Shown in pieces: positions 24,541-35,144 of a stretch of DNA of 64,000 nucleotides. Within the stretch, counting starts at the first letter, position 1, and the number at the start of each line of letters is the position of its first letter. A program made the translations under genes and the position numbers. The notes under the pieces were generated by a model. It was given only the letters and a program-made list of their open reading frames with translations. It was not told where the DNA came from and did no database searches. Source of the stretch: an uncultured Cohaesibacter sp. (lineage in GTDB: Bacteria > Pseudomonadota > Alphaproteobacteria > Rhizobiales > Cohaesibacteraceae); the NCBI RefSeq assembly GCF_963676485.1, contig NZ_OY781114.1, positions 4,728,501 to 4,792,500 of the forward strand, written 5' to 3'.

Positions 24541-26196
24541 CTATCTCTGGCTGGTCCGCCAGTCGGGGTGAATCCATGGCTTGGCCTCATCACGAGGAAG
24601 CATCTTGCCTAGGATGTGGTCGGCTGCCTTTTCGCCGACCATAATGGACGGACCATTGAGGTTTCCATTATTGATGCGCGGAAAGATGGAACTATCCGCA
24701 ACGCGCAAACCTTCCACGCCAATCACCTTGAGGTCTGGATCAACCACCGCCATCGGATCGTCCTTTGCACCCATCTTGCAAGTTCCGCAAGGATGGAAGG
24801 CGCTCTCGACATTGGCGCGAATGAACTCGTTAAGATCCTCTTCGCGTGCCACATCCGAGCCGGGTTGAATTTCCTTGCCGCGATAGGGATCAAAGGCCGC
24901 CTGCCCGAAGATCTCGCGGGTCAGCTCGATACAGATGCGGAAGTCGCGCCAATCATCTTCGTGAGACATGTAGTTAAAAAGAATGCGCGGCTCTTCTTTC
25001 GGATTGGCCGACTTCAACGTCACTTCACCGCGGGATTTGGAGCGCATCGGACCCACATGTGCCTGGAATCCATGACCTTCCGCAGCCACCTGTCCATCAT
25101 AACGCACGGCAATTGGCAGGAAGTGATATTGTATGTCGGGATATTTGACCCCGGCGGCAGAACGCAAAAACGCACCGCTTTCAAACTGGTTGGATGCGCC
25201 CAGCCCCTTGCGGGTGAAGAGCCATTGCGCACCGACAAGCGCCTTGCCGAAGAGGTTCCAATATTTGAACAGCGTGATCGGCTTGGTGCAAGCCTGCTGG
25301 ATATAAAGCTCCAGATGATCTTGCAAATTCTTGCCAACACCGGGACGATCGACGATCACGTCGATACCGTGGCTTTTGAGTTCTGCTGCAGGGCCGATCC
25401 CCGAAAGCATGAGCAGTTTGGGCGAATTGATAGAAGACGCAGCAACAATCACTTCACTGTTGGCGGTGATGATCTCGGTCTTGCCCTTGCGCAAGACCTC
25501 TACCCCTTTGGCGCGACCGTCTTCGATCACTATTTTCTGGGCGAATGCCTTGACCAACTCGCACCGCCCCGTTTTCATGGCCGGTTTTAGATAGGCCTTG
25601 ACGCAGGACCAGCGGTCACCTTTCCAGATAGTGGCTTCCAGCGGACCAAAGCCTTCCTGCTTCTCGCCATTATAATCAGCGGTCATCTCATATCCCGCTT
25701 GCTTACCCGCTTGCTCAAAGGCCTTGATCAGCACATTGTCGCGCGGGCCTCGCGTTACATGCAGAGGACCGCTGTTGCCGCGCCATTCAGGGTCGCCGCC
25801 ATGGCCGCCTGAGTGCCAGTTTTCCATGCGCTTGAAATAGGGAAGCACATCGGCATAGGACCATCCGGTTGCCCCACTGTCATCCCAGTGATCATAATCG
25901 CAGGCATGCCCGCGCACATAGACCATACCGTTGATGGATGATGTGCCACCAATGACCTTGCCGCGTGGCGTTACCAGACTGCGCCCTCCAAGATGAGGCT
26001 CCGGTTCGCTGGCAAATCCCCAATCGTAGATCGGCATATTCATGGGATAGGACAAGGCGGCAGGCATCTGGATAAAGGGGCCGAAATCAGTGCCGCCCTG
26101 TTCGATGACGATAACGGATTTGCCCGCTTCGGCAAGACGAAATGCCGTGGCAGAGCCCGCAGAACCGGAGCCGATGATTACATAGTCAGCTTGCAT
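24541..26196 (-). CDS. betA: Choline dehydrogenase
   Basis: 551-residue GMC-family flavoprotein that oxidises choline to betaine aldehyde. The FAD-binding motif [21 protein letters not shown] opens the protein. [20 protein letters not shown] and the late HPCGTCKMG with the active-site His are GMC/BetA signatures. The start at 26196 is chosen because betB ends in TGATG, sharing a base with this ATG. It is the last gene of betI-betB-betA, which makes the osmoprotectant glycine betaine. Confidence 0.95.
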   Translation of the reverse strand: MQADYVIIGSGSAGSATAFRLAEAGKSVIVIEQGGTDFGPFIQMPAALSYPMNMPIYDWGFASEPEPHLGGRSLVTPRGKVIGGTSSINGMVYVRGHACDYDHWDDSGATGWSYADVLPYFKRMENWHSGGHGGDPEWRGNSGPLHVTRGPRDNVLIKAFEQAGKQAGYEMTADYNGEKQEGFGPLEATIWKGDRWSCVKAYLKPAMKTGRCELVKAFAQKIVIEDGRAKGVEVLRKGKTEIITANSEVIVAASSINSPKLLMLSGIGPAAELKSHGIDVIVDRPGVGKNLQDHLELYIQQACTKPITLFKYWNLFGKALVGAQWLFTRKGLGASNQFESGAFLRSAAGVKYPDIQYHFLPIAVRYDGQVAAEGHGFQAHVGPMRSKSRGEVTLKSANPKEEPRILFNYMSHEDDWRDFRICIELTREIFGQAAFDPYRGKEIQPGSDVAREEDLNEFIRANVESAFHPCGTCKMGAKDDPMAVVDPDLKVIGVEGLRVADSSIFPRINNGNLNGPSIMVGEKAADHILGKMLPRDEAKPWIHPDWRTSQR

Positions 26197-27656
26197 CAGA
26201 ATGGTGCCTCTGTGTCGCCCATACATACATATACGGATTTCATCTGGCTATAATGCTCGATGGCAGCCTTCGAATTCTCTCGACCTACGCCGGACATTTT
26301 CATGCCGCCAAAGGGGGCTTCTACCGGTGTAAGGTTGTATGTATTGATATAGCAGGTGCCAGCTTCAAATTGGGCAGCTACGCGGTGGGCGCGGCTGAGA
26401 TCCTTGGTAAAGACGCCCGCTGCCAAACCGAAGACGGTGTCATTGGCGCGCAGGATGGCTTCTTCTTCGCTCTCAAAGGAGAGAACAGACATGACTGGCC
26501 CGAAAATCTCTTCACGCGCGATGGTCATGTCGTCCATTACGTCGGCAAATACGGTCAGTTCCATAAAGAAGCCATCGCCCGGAATGGCGTTGCCACCAGC
26601 GATGAGACGCGCGCCTTCTGCGACACCCTTCTTGATGTAGCCCTCCACGATGGAACGCTGTTTTTGAGAAATCATGGGACCGATTGTGGTGGCCTCCTTC
26701 ATCGGGTCCCCAATGACAGCCCCCTTCATCCGCTCAGTCAGGCGTTCCAGGAAGGCTTCCTTGATGCCGTTTTGCACGAAGACACGGGTCCCATTCGAAC
26801 AGATCTGACCGGTGGAATAGAAATTGCCATTGATGGCGGCGGACACGGCATTTTCCAGATCGGCATCATCGAAAATGAGTATCGGAGATTTGCCACCCAG
26901 TTCCATGGTTGCATGCTTGAGCGTTGAGGCCGCGCTTGCATACACCTTCTGGCCGGTTGGCACAGAACCGGTGAGCGAAACCTTGGCAATACGCGGGTCT
27001 TCAACGAGCACTGCGCCAACATCACCATAGCCCTGTATCACATTAAAGAGCCCTGCTGGCGCTCCTGCTTCTTTTAGAATTTCAGCCAGTTTCAATGCGC
27101 TTAACGTGGTTTCTTCCGATGGCTTGAAGATCATGGCGTTGCCACAAGCCAGCGCTGGTGCCGCCTTCCAGGATGCAATCTGAATGGGATAGTTCCACGC
27201 GCCGAGTCCGACGCAGACGCCAAGCGGCTCCCTGCGAGTATAAACGAAGTCTTCCCCAGAAACCGGAATATACTCCCCTGTCAAACTTCCTGCCAGACCA
27301 CCGAAATATTCCAACGCATCAGCGCCGGAGGCGGCATCTGCGATGAGAGTTTCAGATAACGGCTTGCCCGTATCGTGGGTTTCGATCTCGGAGAGCTCCT
27401 GATTACGCGCCCACATGATATGTGCAGCGCGGGTGAGCACCCTGCCCCGCTCTGTGCCGGAAAGCGCGGCCCATTGTTTCTGCGCTGCCGTGGCCGAAGC
27501 AATGGCCTGATCGATGATGGATGGTGTCGCGGCATGGACACGCGCAATCTCTTCCCCTGTAGCCGGATAGATAACCGGTATGGGTTTACCGGTTTCATCT
27601 TCAACATATTGCCCATTCACATAATGGCTTGCGGGTGGCTGAAAAACCATGCTCAT
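26196..27656 (-). CDS. betB: Betaine-aldehyde dehydrogenase
   Basis: 486-residue NAD(P)-dependent aldehyde dehydrogenase converting betaine aldehyde to glycine betaine. Visible motifs: catalytic Glu in [12 protein letters not shown], catalytic Cys in [16 protein letters not shown], and the C-terminal [15 protein letters not shown] typical of BetB. The start at 27656 (MSMVFQPP) is chosen because CAGGAGT precedes it; the longer frame overlaps betI. betI ends six bases upstream. Confidence 0.95.
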   Translation of the reverse strand: MSMVFQPPASHYVNGQYVEDETGKPIPVIYPATGEEIARVHAATPSIIDQAIASATAAQKQWAALSGTERGRVLTRAAHIMWARNQELSEIETHDTGKPLSETLIADAASGADALEYFGGLAGSLTGEYIPVSGEDFVYTRREPLGVCVGLGAWNYPIQIASWKAAPALACGNAMIFKPSEETTLSALKLAEILKEAGAPAGLFNVIQGYGDVGAVLVEDPRIAKVSLTGSVPTGQKVYASAASTLKHATMELGGKSPILIFDDADLENAVSAAINGNFYSTGQICSNGTRVFVQNGIKEAFLERLTERMKGAVIGDPMKEATTIGPMISQKQRSIVEGYIKKGVAEGARLIAGGNAIPGDGFFMELTVFADVMDDMTIAREEIFGPVMSVLSFESEEEAILRANDTVFGLAAGVFTKDLSRAHRVAAQFEAGTCYINTYNLTPVEAPFGGMKMSGVGRENSKAAIEHYSQMKSVYVCMGDTEAPF

Positions 27657-27661
27657 GCAAA

Positions 27662-28309
27662 TTACTCCTGCGGTTTGGCAATTGGATCCATCGGGCAAGG
27701 GTCTGCATTTTCGATGGAGATATCTTGATTTTTGTGGATTTCAGTGCATTCAGCAGCAAGCGCCCGGAGCACATGCTCGCCCGCCTCGTGTCCCATATTG
27801 TCGGTGCCATCAAGGGCATATCGCAAATAGAGGCCATCTATGAGCCCTGCAATCCTGCGGGCGACATCGGGGGCACGCTCGCCCACCAGCGCGCGCAAAT
27901 CATAAACAAGATTGCTATGCAGGCGGCGCTGATAGACATAGAGCAGCCTGCGCGCCTCGGCTGATTTAAGAGCCAATGTATAGAAATTGAGCCATGCGGT
28001 GATTGTCTCGCGACGGAAATTCTTGTGTTCGAAGCTGGCATAGGCAATCGCCTTCAGCCTTTCTTCAGGCGTTTCGGCCTTGTTCAGCGCTTTGCGCACT
28101 TCCAAGCCATAGCGCATGAGAATATCGCGCATGGCCGCAAGGAACAGGCTGTCCTTATCCTTGAAATAGTGAAAGGCCAGACCAGACGATACACCTGCGC
28201 TTTTGGCTATCTGACTGGTCGTCACATTCAGTGACCCGACAGCAGCAATTTCGCGGATTGTTGCGGCGATCAGCTCGGCGCGTCTTTCATGTTCTGCTTT
28301 TCTAACCAA
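27662..28309 (-). CDS. betI: Transcriptional repressor BetI
   Basis: TetR-family repressor of the choline-to-betaine operon; choline relieves repression. The helix-turn-helix is [20 protein letters not shown] followed by [18 protein letters not shown], as in BetI. No in-frame ATG precedes it. The TTG at 28309 is preferred because AGGA lies nine bases upstream and family members start near this point; another TTG at 28336 is possible. A near-perfect palindrome upstream is the expected operator. Confidence 0.9.
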   Translation of the reverse strand: MVRKAEHERRAELIAATIREIAAVGSLNVTTSQIAKSAGVSSGLAFHYFKDKDSLFLAAMRDILMRYGLEVRKALNKAETPEERLKAIAYASFEHKNFRRETITAWLNFYTLALKSAEARRLLYVYQRRLHSNLVYDLRALVGERAPDVARRIAGLIDGLYLRYALDGTDNMGHEAGEHVLRALAAECTEIHKNQDISIENADPCPMDPIAKPQE

Positions 28310-28350
28310 AATGAGAAATCCTGATTGAGGGTACAAAAATCATTTACCCA

Positions 28351-28378
28351 GTTATTTATTGACTAGTCAATCAATAAC
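28351..28378. promoter_or_regulatory. Palindromic BetI operator candidate
   Basis: ATTGACTAGTCAAT (28358-28371) is a perfect 14-bp palindrome inside a 28-bp one, GTTATTT...CAATAAC, with a single mismatched pair. It lies about 40 bp upstream of betI. Known BetI sites contain ATTGA and TCAAT half-sites, which fits autoregulation of the bet operon. Confidence 0.7.
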
Positions 28379-28393
28379 TTTTTTGGTCCTTCA

Positions 28394-28557
28394 ACGAGCG
28401 ATTTGAAAGAAGGCAAAGCGGCATGTTTTCCTGTCGACTGGATGCCGACCAAGGAAGTCGACATCAAACCTTATCTGGAAAAGGGCGCGTTGAGGCTGCC
28501 CGCACCAATCTCGAAGGCTGCAGGCTGGGAATCACTGATTTCTCAGATTGTCTGAAC
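28394..28557 (+). pseudogene. Possible decayed coding fragment
   Basis: An open stretch of about 55 codons without a start reads in part GKAACFPVDWMPTKEVDIK and ends near SKAAGWESLISQI before a stop. The amino-acid pattern looks protein-like, but I do not recognise the family. It sits in the gap between betI and cobQ and may be the 3' remnant of a lost gene. Confidence 0.25.
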
Positions 28558-28591
28558 GCGTCTTGTGAAGATGCTGGAAAAGGATGCCAGC

Positions 28592-30061
28592 CTAGAGGCC
28601 CCTCTCGGCGACCTTGATAAGCCCATCGACATCCATATGCTGGGCAAAATGGTCCGCAAGCGCATCGAGGGTTGTCTCGACGCCATGCTGATAGCTCTTG
28701 CCTGAGGCAGCATGGCCGAGCGATTTGAGGAAGGCTGCGCGAAACTGATCATCGTTGAACAGGCCGTGTATATAACTGCCCATAACCCGGCCATCGGGCG
28801 ATGTTGCGCCCTCTTGCTTGCCTTCGATGGTGAAAATCGGGCGCGCGCGATCCGGTCCATCGCTCCGGCCGACATGGATTTCATAGCCATGCATGGGAGA
28901 GCCGCTTTCCACATGTGCGCCGCTTACCTGCACTGTGCGCTTTTCACCAGCCATCACCGTTTCGATATCCAGCAGCCCCAGTCCCTCGCAAACGGCGCCC
29001 TTTTCGGTTTCCACACCCTCGGGGTCCATGATGCGTTTGCCAAGCATCTGGTAGCCACCGCAAAGACCAAGCACAGAACCGCCGCGGCGCACGATGGCCT
29101 TGATGTCCACATCCCAGCCTTCGCTCTTCATCGCTTCCAAATCGCCAATCGTGGATTTGGACCCCGGCAGGATCACCAGATCGCTATCAAGCGGGATCGT
29201 CTCCCCTCGGCGAACCATTGTAAGGGAGACACCGGATTCTGATTTGAGGGCGTCCAGATCATCGAAATTTGCAATGCGGGGCATAACGGGAACGGCGACT
29301 TTCAGCGCCTTGCCGGAATGAGCGGACGCGACATCACGGCCAAGATCCTCGCTATCTTCGGCGGGCAGCCGCACCGCGTCATCAAACCAGGGAAGAATAC
29401 CAAATCCGGGCCATCCTGTTTGGTTGGTTATGATCTCCAACCCTGAAGTAAAGAGTGAAGCATCGCCGCGAAACTTATTGATAACATAGCCTTTTACCAG
29501 CTCCTTGTCGGAAGGGAGCAACAATTGCTGTGTGCCCACCAGAGATGCGATGACGCCGCCTCGATCGATGTCTCCGATAAGGATAACCGGCAGCCTTGCC
29601 GCTTCCGCAAAGCCCATATTGGCTATGTCCCCTTGTCGCAGATTGACCTCGGAGGCGCTTCCGGCCCCTTCCACCACGACGAAATCAGCACTGTCGCTCA
29701 GAATTTGATAGGACTGCATGACCGATTCCAGCAGAGAATGCTTGCTTTGGCTATAGTTGCGGGCTTGCATCTGGCCAACCACCTTGCCTTGCACGACGAC
29801 CTGACTGCCCACATTGCTCTGGGGCTTGAGCAACACCGGGTTCATATGCACGCTTGGCTCCAACCCGCATGCCAATGCCTGAAGCGCCTGCGCTCGTCCG
29901 ATTTCCCCACCATCGGGGGTGACGGCAGCATTGTTGGACATATTCTGTGGCTTGAAAGGCGCGACCTTATAGCCCTGCCGTTTGAGATGGCGACAGAAAC
30001 CGGCGACCAACATGGATTTTCCAACGTTGGAGCCTGTTCCCTGAAACATGATGGCGGGCAT
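28592..30061 (-). CDS. cobQ: Cobyric acid synthase
   Basis: 489-residue ATP- and glutamine-dependent amidase that amidates four side chains (b, d, e, g) of adenosylcobyrinic acid a,c-diamide. The N-terminal P-loop domain has FQGTGSNVGKSMLVAGFCRH. The class I-like glutaminase domain carries SVLGLCGGYQMLG with the Cys and GSYIHGLFND with the His. It is the last gene of the cbiD-cobK-cobQ minus-strand run, 34 bp after cobK. Confidence 0.95.
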   Translation of the reverse strand: MPAIMFQGTGSNVGKSMLVAGFCRHLKRQGYKVAPFKPQNMSNNAAVTPDGGEIGRAQALQALACGLEPSVHMNPVLLKPQSNVGSQVVVQGKVVGQMQARNYSQSKHSLLESVMQSYQILSDSADFVVVEGAGSASEVNLRQGDIANMGFAEAARLPVILIGDIDRGGVIASLVGTQQLLLPSDKELVKGYVINKFRGDASLFTSGLEIITNQTGWPGFGILPWFDDAVRLPAEDSEDLGRDVASAHSGKALKVAVPVMPRIANFDDLDALKSESGVSLTMVRRGETIPLDSDLVILPGSKSTIGDLEAMKSEGWDVDIKAIVRRGGSVLGLCGGYQMLGKRIMDPEGVETEKGAVCEGLGLLDIETVMAGEKRTVQVSGAHVESGSPMHGYEIHVGRSDGPDRARPIFTIEGKQEGATSPDGRVMGSYIHGLFNDDQFRAAFLKSLGHAASGKSYQHGVETTLDALADHFAQHMDVDGLIKVAERGL

Positions 30062-30095
30062 TTTTGTCTTTCCTGCGTGTCTTTAAGGCCAGATT

Positions 30096-30917
30096 TTATT
30101 CCGGGTCAAATTCTGATGGGGTCGATCCGCGAAGAGAGAGATCGGGTGCTTTCTCGATCCAATCCAGGATTGGCTCAAGCTCGCTGAATTCGGGGCTTTC
30201 TGGCAAATTGGGGCGTTCGACCATGATGACGGGAATATGTAGCTTTCGCGCCGCAAGGATTTTGTGCGAAGCCTTCCCGGCTCCGGAATTCTTGGTCACC
30301 AGATAGTCGACATCATAGTCCTGGAAGAGCGCCATTTCCTCTTCCATCGACCGCCCGGGCATACCTTGAATGAAAGTCGCAGAATGGAACATCTGCTCTT
30401 CGGCTTCGGCTATACTGCGGATCACGAATTTACAATCCTTGCGGCTTGCAAATGGCGCGATGGATTGCCGCCCGACAGAAAGAAAGGCCGTTACACCGGA
30501 AGGCAGCGCAGCTGCGGCATCGCACAAGGTTTTTACCACAGTCCATTCATCCTCGCCGGTCTCGGTCCATTCATGGCGCACGAAACGGGCAAGCGGCACA
30601 CCTCCACTCTTGGAAGCTTCAACCGCATTGCGAGAGATTACCGTTGCATATGGGTGTGTTGCATCGATCAGAAGGTCGATGCCGTGGTCCTGCATATAGG
30701 CATGCAAACCTTGTGGGCCACCAAAGCCGCCCATGCGAAACTGGAAATGATCGGTATCAAACCCCATCCGGCTGCGCAGAACTTCTTCGGCCTTGCTGCC
30801 GAGCACCCCTGCGAGCGAATAGGTAATGTCATGCTCTGTCGACTTGATCAGGGTTTCAAGCAATTCCCTTGCTTCGGCTGTACCGCCGAGAAGAAGAATA
30901 TGGCGCTGAGTGGTCAT
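30096..30917 (-). CDS. cobK: Precorrin-6A (or cobalt-precorrin-6A) reductase
   Basis: 273 residues. The NAD(P)H-binding start HILLLGGTAEARELLETL and the mid-protein DATHPYATVISRNAVEA are signatures of CobK/CbiJ, which reduces precorrin-6A to precorrin-6B during corrin ring synthesis. Its start overlaps the end of cbiD by four bases, indicating coupled translation. Whether the natural substrate holds cobalt depends on which route operates here. Confidence 0.93.
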   Translation of the reverse strand: MTTQRHILLLGGTAEARELLETLIKSTEHDITYSLAGVLGSKAEEVLRSRMGFDTDHFQFRMGGFGGPQGLHAYMQDHGIDLLIDATHPYATVISRNAVEASKSGGVPLARFVRHEWTETGEDEWTVVKTLCDAAAALPSGVTAFLSVGRQSIAPFASRKDCKFVIRSIAEAEEQMFHSATFIQGMPGRSMEEEMALFQDYDVDYLVTKNSGAGKASHKILAARKLHIPVIMVERPNLPESPEFSELEPILDWIEKAPDLSLRGSTPSEFDPE

Positions 30918-32047
30918 GGAGCCTGCTCCAGCTGGTCGTAGGTGAGAATCTCGGACTGTGTCAAGAGTTTACCATCCCTCGCAATTACGACAATATCGAG
31001 AGCGATGTCACTTGGCCCCAGAATTTTGAATGCGGCGCATTGCGCCAATTTTGCCACGTGCGGCACGATGGCTATGCCTGCGGCATCACATAGTTGCAGC
31101 ACAGACAGCGCCGTATTGGCCTGTTTGACCTCTTCAGCAAGTTCTAAAGAGCCACCAATGGCCGCAACTTGGCCCGCCATCCAGTTAAAATCAACCTGAC
31201 TGCGCCCGGAGTGCAAATCCATATGCCCTTGCGCCAGTTTGGTGAGCTTGGCAAAGCCGCCACCGATGGTAACGCGCGGCACGGGATTGCGCCTGAGATA
31301 TTTGAGCATGCCACCGACGAAATCGCCCATGTCGAGCATGGCAAATTCCGGTAACGCGTAAAGCAAACGCACCGTCTTTTCCGATGTGGATCCGGTGCAG
31401 CCTGCCACATGGCCCTGCCCCTCGGCTCGCGCCACATCAATACCGCGATGGATGGAATGTATCCATGCTGAACAGGAAAAGGGTACGACGATGCCAGTCG
31501 TCCCGAGAATGGAAATGCCACCGACGATCCCAAGCCTCGGGTTCCATGTATGTTTGGCAAGTTTTTCGCCATTGCGTACGGAAATGGTGATGTCCACGTC
31601 CGGCGTGAAGCCATATTCCTGCGCAAGGCTTTCAACGACCTCACGCATCAATTGGCGCGGCACGGGATTGATGGCAGGCTCTCCAACAGGAATCGGCAAC
31701 CCGGGGCGCGTTACCATCCCCACCCCTTCACCGGCAAAGAAGCGCACGCCAGCACCGGAAGGGCCAAACCGCACAGAGGAAAGGATGAGCGCGCCATGGG
31801 TTACATCCGGGTCATCACCGGCATCCTTGATGATTCCCGCCTCGGCGAAATCTTCTTCAAAGCGCTCACAATCAAGCGCAAATGACGGTGTCTGCCCCTT
31901 GGGAAGCCTGATCGATACGGGATCGGGAAAGCGAGAAGAAACCAGAGCACAAAGAGCGGCTTTGGTTGCAGCGGTTGCGCAAGCGCCAGTTGTCCAACCA
32001 CGCCTTAAATTTTCTTCTTTTGGTGCTTTTTCCGTGTCATCCGTCAT
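30914..32047 (-). CDS. cbiD: Cobalt-precorrin-5B C1-methyltransferase
   Basis: 377 residues with the CbiD signature RRGWTTGACATAATKAAL near the N terminus and DVDITISVRNGEKLAKHTWN. CbiD methylates C-1 of cobalt-precorrin-5B and replaces the unrelated CobF of the strictly aerobic route. Its presence, with cbiG and cbiX elsewhere in the locus, points to early-cobalt chemistry. It is divergent from cobA, 65 bp away. Confidence 0.95.
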   Translation of the reverse strand: MTDDTEKAPKEENLRRGWTTGACATAATKAALCALVSSRFPDPVSIRLPKGQTPSFALDCERFEEDFAEAGIIKDAGDDPDVTHGALILSSVRFGPSGAGVRFFAGEGVGMVTRPGLPIPVGEPAINPVPRQLMREVVESLAQEYGFTPDVDITISVRNGEKLAKHTWNPRLGIVGGISILGTTGIVVPFSCSAWIHSIHRGIDVARAEGQGHVAGCTGSTSEKTVRLLYALPEFAMLDMGDFVGGMLKYLRRNPVPRVTIGGGFAKLTKLAQGHMDLHSGRSQVDFNWMAGQVAAIGGSLELAEEVKQANTALSVLQLCDAAGIAIVPHVAKLAQCAAFKILGPSDIALDIVVIARDGKLLTQSEILTYDQLEQAP

Positions 32048-32112
32048 GTACTTAGGTATATAGTGGAGCCAATCGGGACGCCATATCTAAAAGAGCCAGA
32101 GCTAAGAAATAC

Positions 32113-32970
32113 ATGTTGAATTCCCCCGTCCAAGACTCCTATAGCCAAATATTATTTGATGGACTTCCCGAGTTCGAACCGGGATGGGTCTGGCTGGTCG
32201 GAGGAGGCCCCGGAGATCGCGGCCTCTTGACCTTGCATGCGGTCAACGCGTTGCGTCAGGCTGACGCGATTGTTTATGACGCGCTGGTCGACAAGGCGCT
32301 TCTTTCCTTCGCACGGCCAGACATTATCGTCGAGTTTGCAGGCAAGCGTGGCGGACGTCCCTCTTCCAAACAGAAAGACATCAATCTGCGCCTGATCGAA
32401 CTGGCAAAGGAAGGCAAGCGCGTATTGCGCTTCAAGGGTGGTGATCCATTCATTTTCGGCCGCGGTGGCGAAGAAGCCCTTCAGCTTGTCGAAGCAGGCG
32501 TTCCTTTCCGCGTGGTGCCGGGGATCACGGCTGGCATTGGTGGGCTTTGCTATGCTGGCATTCCGGCCACCCATCGGGATATCAACCAGTCGGTGACCTT
32601 CCTTACCGGTCATGATCATACGGGCGAAATGCCCACAGCCCTTGATTGGGATGGCATTGCCAGAGGCTCACAGGTGATTGTCATGTATATGGCAATGAAA
32701 CATCTACATGGCATCACCGAAAAACTGATGGATGCCGGACGCGACCCTGAAGAAGGGGCTGCCGTTATTTGCAATGCCTCTACGCTACGACAGGAAGTCC
32801 TGACCTCAACTCTTGCCCATATAGCTGATGACGCCCATAATTCGAACATGGAGCCACCTGCTATCGTCGTGATCGGCAATGTGGTCAAGCTGCGCGACGG
32901 GTTGGACTGGCTCGGTTTTGCCAATGGTGGCAAGGCTCTGATCTCCGACCCTCTTGGCCTCAAGTCCTGA
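32113..32970 (+). CDS. cobA: Uroporphyrinogen-III C-methyltransferase
   Basis: 285 residues. SAM-dependent enzyme producing precorrin-2, the branch point to cobalamin and siroheme. Motifs: VWLVGGGPGDRGLLTL at the N terminus, DALVDKALL, FKGGDPFIFGRGGEE and VVPGITAGIGG. It lacks the CysG dehydrogenase/chelatase domain, so it is a stand-alone CobA. It leads the two-gene plus-strand unit cobA-cobB and is divergent from cbiD. Confidence 0.95.
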   Translation: MLNSPVQDSYSQILFDGLPEFEPGWVWLVGGGPGDRGLLTLHAVNALRQADAIVYDALVDKALLSFARPDIIVEFAGKRGGRPSSKQKDINLRLIELAKEGKRVLRFKGGDPFIFGRGGEEALQLVEAGVPFRVVPGITAGIGGLCYAGIPATHRDINQSVTFLTGHDHTGEMPTALDWDGIARGSQVIVMYMAMKHLHGITEKLMDAGRDPEEGAAVICNASTLRQEVLTSTLAHIADDAHNSNMEPPAIVVIGNVVKLRDGLDWLGFANGGKALISDPLGLKS

Positions 32971-32981
32971 TCGGTTCCTTC

Positions 32982-34337
32982 ATGAGCATTATGCCTTCTC
33001 TGCCCAACGGACTTATTCTCGCCGCGAGCAGCTCCAACGCAGGCAAGACAACCCTGTCTCTTGGCTTACAGCGCCTCTTTAGCCGAAAAGGCTTACGCGT
33101 TACGCCGGCCAAATGCGGGCCGGACTATATAGACCCGGCCTTTCATGGCGTGGCATCCGGGCACCCTTCCATCAATCTAGACCCTTGGGCAATGAGCCGA
33201 GAGGATTTGCAAGCCCGCGCCCTCAGGCAAGGCGGTCTTGGCGAGCTTCTCTTTGTGGAAGGTGTGATGGGGCTGTTTGATGGCGCAGCCAAAGGACAAG
33301 GCTCAACGGCGGCATTGGCTCACGCGATTGGATTGCCTGTCATTCTGGTTCTTGATGTCAAGGGACAAGCCCAAACCGCAGCTGCGATTGCCAAAGGCAT
33401 TTGTGATTTTGACCCTGCACTGACGATTGGCGGCATCTTGCTCAATCGCGTTGGGTCCAAGGCGCATGAACATCTACTGCGTGAGGCCTTCGCCCCGCTT
33501 GATCTGCCTATCGTGGGCGCGATACGCAGCTCGGACCAACTGCAATTGCCATCGCGCCATCTGGGGCTTGTGCAGGCGGGTGAACATGACGATCTTGATG
33601 CGATGATCGACCGGATCGCGGACCATATGGCGGACGATGTTGATCTTGATCTTATCCTTGAGATTGCCAGCAAGATTGGAGCAGAAGCCCGCGCTCCGTC
33701 AGGCTCTCCCACTGGCCTTCCAGCCCTCCGTCACTCGCTCCCCCCTCTTGGGCAGCATATGGCCATAGCGCGGGATGAGGCCTTCAGCTTTCTTTATCCG
33801 CATCTCTTGCAGGAATGGTCAGATCAGGGTGCCGAACTTTCTTTCTTCTCCCCCCTTGCCGATGAGGCCCCGCATGAGAATGCCGATGCCATCTATCTGC
33901 CCGGTGGCTACCCGGAGCTTCATTTGGAAGAACTGGCAGCGGCTCAAAATTTCCGGCGTGCCATGCGGTCTGCGGCAGAACGCAATGTGCTGATCTTTGG
34001 AGAATGCGGGGGCTATATGACGCTGGGTCGATCCATCCTTTCGGCAGATGGTGTCGAGGTTCCGATGCTGGATCTGTTGCCCATCACCACCAGCTTTGCC
34101 GACATCAAGCTATCGCTTGGCTACCGCAAGCTATCGCACAGCTCGGCTCTGCCTTGGGCATCCCAACTGGCAGCACATGAATTCCACTATGCAACCATCA
34201 CCCTGATGGGCGACGCCGAGCCGCTCTTTGAAGCTCGGACGGCTGCGGACAGGGATCTTGCTCCAATGGGGCTACGGGTTGGATCCGTTCACGGCTCCTT
34301 TGCCCATATTATCGCCCCACTGAAAAATCTTGACTAA
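32982..34337 (+). CDS. cobB: Cobyrinate a,c-diamide synthase
   Basis: 451-residue glutamine amidotransferase that amidates the a and c side chains of (hydrogeno)cobyrinic acid. The P-loop is LAASSSNAGKTTLSLGLQRL. KCGPDYIDPAFHG and the glutaminase motif LIFGECGGYMTLG with the nucleophilic Cys follow. It starts 11 bases after cobA. It converges on cobM with a 30-bp gap. Confidence 0.95.
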   Translation: MSIMPSLPNGLILAASSSNAGKTTLSLGLQRLFSRKGLRVTPAKCGPDYIDPAFHGVASGHPSINLDPWAMSREDLQARALRQGGLGELLFVEGVMGLFDGAAKGQGSTAALAHAIGLPVILVLDVKGQAQTAAAIAKGICDFDPALTIGGILLNRVGSKAHEHLLREAFAPLDLPIVGAIRSSDQLQLPSRHLGLVQAGEHDDLDAMIDRIADHMADDVDLDLILEIASKIGAEARAPSGSPTGLPALRHSLPPLGQHMAIARDEAFSFLYPHLLQEWSDQGAELSFFSPLADEAPHENADAIYLPGGYPELHLEELAAAQNFRRAMRSAAERNVLIFGECGGYMTLGRSILSADGVEVPMLDLLPITTSFADIKLSLGYRKLSHSSALPWASQLAAHEFHYATITLMGDAEPLFEARTAADRDLAPMGLRVGSVHGSFAHIIAPLKNLD

Positions 34338-34367
34338 AGCAAATTGAAGCAAGGGGCTCTGCGCCCC

Positions 34368-35144
34368 TTACCCTTTCTTGTTTGCTTTTTTCGGCAGGCG
34401 CAGAATATGCTCGAATTCTGCGTCATAAAGCTTGGACTCTTCGAAATTCTGCGCCCCCAACGCTGGCCCGACCAGAATAAGCGCTGTGCGGGTCAATTTG
34501 GACTCACGGATTTTCTGGCGCAGGGTTCCAAGGGTGGCGTGAATAAAAGCCTGATCTGGCCACCCCACACGATAAGCGATGACAGCGGGACAATCTTCCC
34601 CATAGTGCGGGGTCAGCTCCCGCTCGATATGGGCAGCATTGCGCACGGACAGATGAATGGCCATGGTCGCGCCGGCTTGACCGAGAATATCAAGGCTCTC
34701 CCGCTCCGGCATGGAGGAAGATTTCATCGAGGTGCGCGTCAGGATAATACTCTGGGCGATGCCCGGAATGGTCAGCTCCGTTCCAAGTGCGGCGGCGGCA
34801 GCGGCGAAGGCTGGCACGCCGGGCACCACTTCATATGGAATGTCCAGAGCATTGAGACGGCGCATCTGTTCGGCAATCGCGCCATAGATGGACGGATCCC
34901 CCGAATGCACACGCGCCACATCCTTGTCTTCCGCGTGGGCCTGTTTGATGTCCTCAATGATTTCATCAAGGTTCATCGCGGCCGTGTCCTTGACGAGTGC
35001 CCCTTCGGGTGCTTCAGCCACAGTAGCCTCTGGCACCAGAGAGCCCGCAAAGAGGCAAACAGGGCACCGCTGAATCAGCTTCAGCCCGCGCACTGTGATA
35101 AGGTCCGGCGCACCGGGGCCTGCTCCGATAAAATAGACAGTCAT
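34368..35144 (-). CDS. cobM: Precorrin-4 C11-methyltransferase
   Basis: 258 residues of the tetrapyrrole methylase family (CobM/CbiF), adding a methyl at C-11. Motifs: VYFIGAGPGAPDLITVRGLK at the start, HSGDPSIYGAIAEQ and the SAM-binding VPGVPAFAAAAAALG, then LTRTSMKSSSMPERES typical of CbiF. It is the last gene of the long minus-strand run; its ATG overlaps the end of cobJ-cbiG by four bases. Confidence 0.95.
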   Translation of the reverse strand: MTVYFIGAGPGAPDLITVRGLKLIQRCPVCLFAGSLVPEATVAEAPEGALVKDTAAMNLDEIIEDIKQAHAEDKDVARVHSGDPSIYGAIAEQMRRLNALDIPYEVVPGVPAFAAAAAALGTELTIPGIAQSIILTRTSMKSSSMPERESLDILGQAGATMAIHLSVRNAAHIERELTPHYGEDCPAVIAYRVGWPDQAFIHATLGTLRQKIRESKLTRTALILVGPALGAQNFEESKLYDAEFEHILRLPKKANKKG

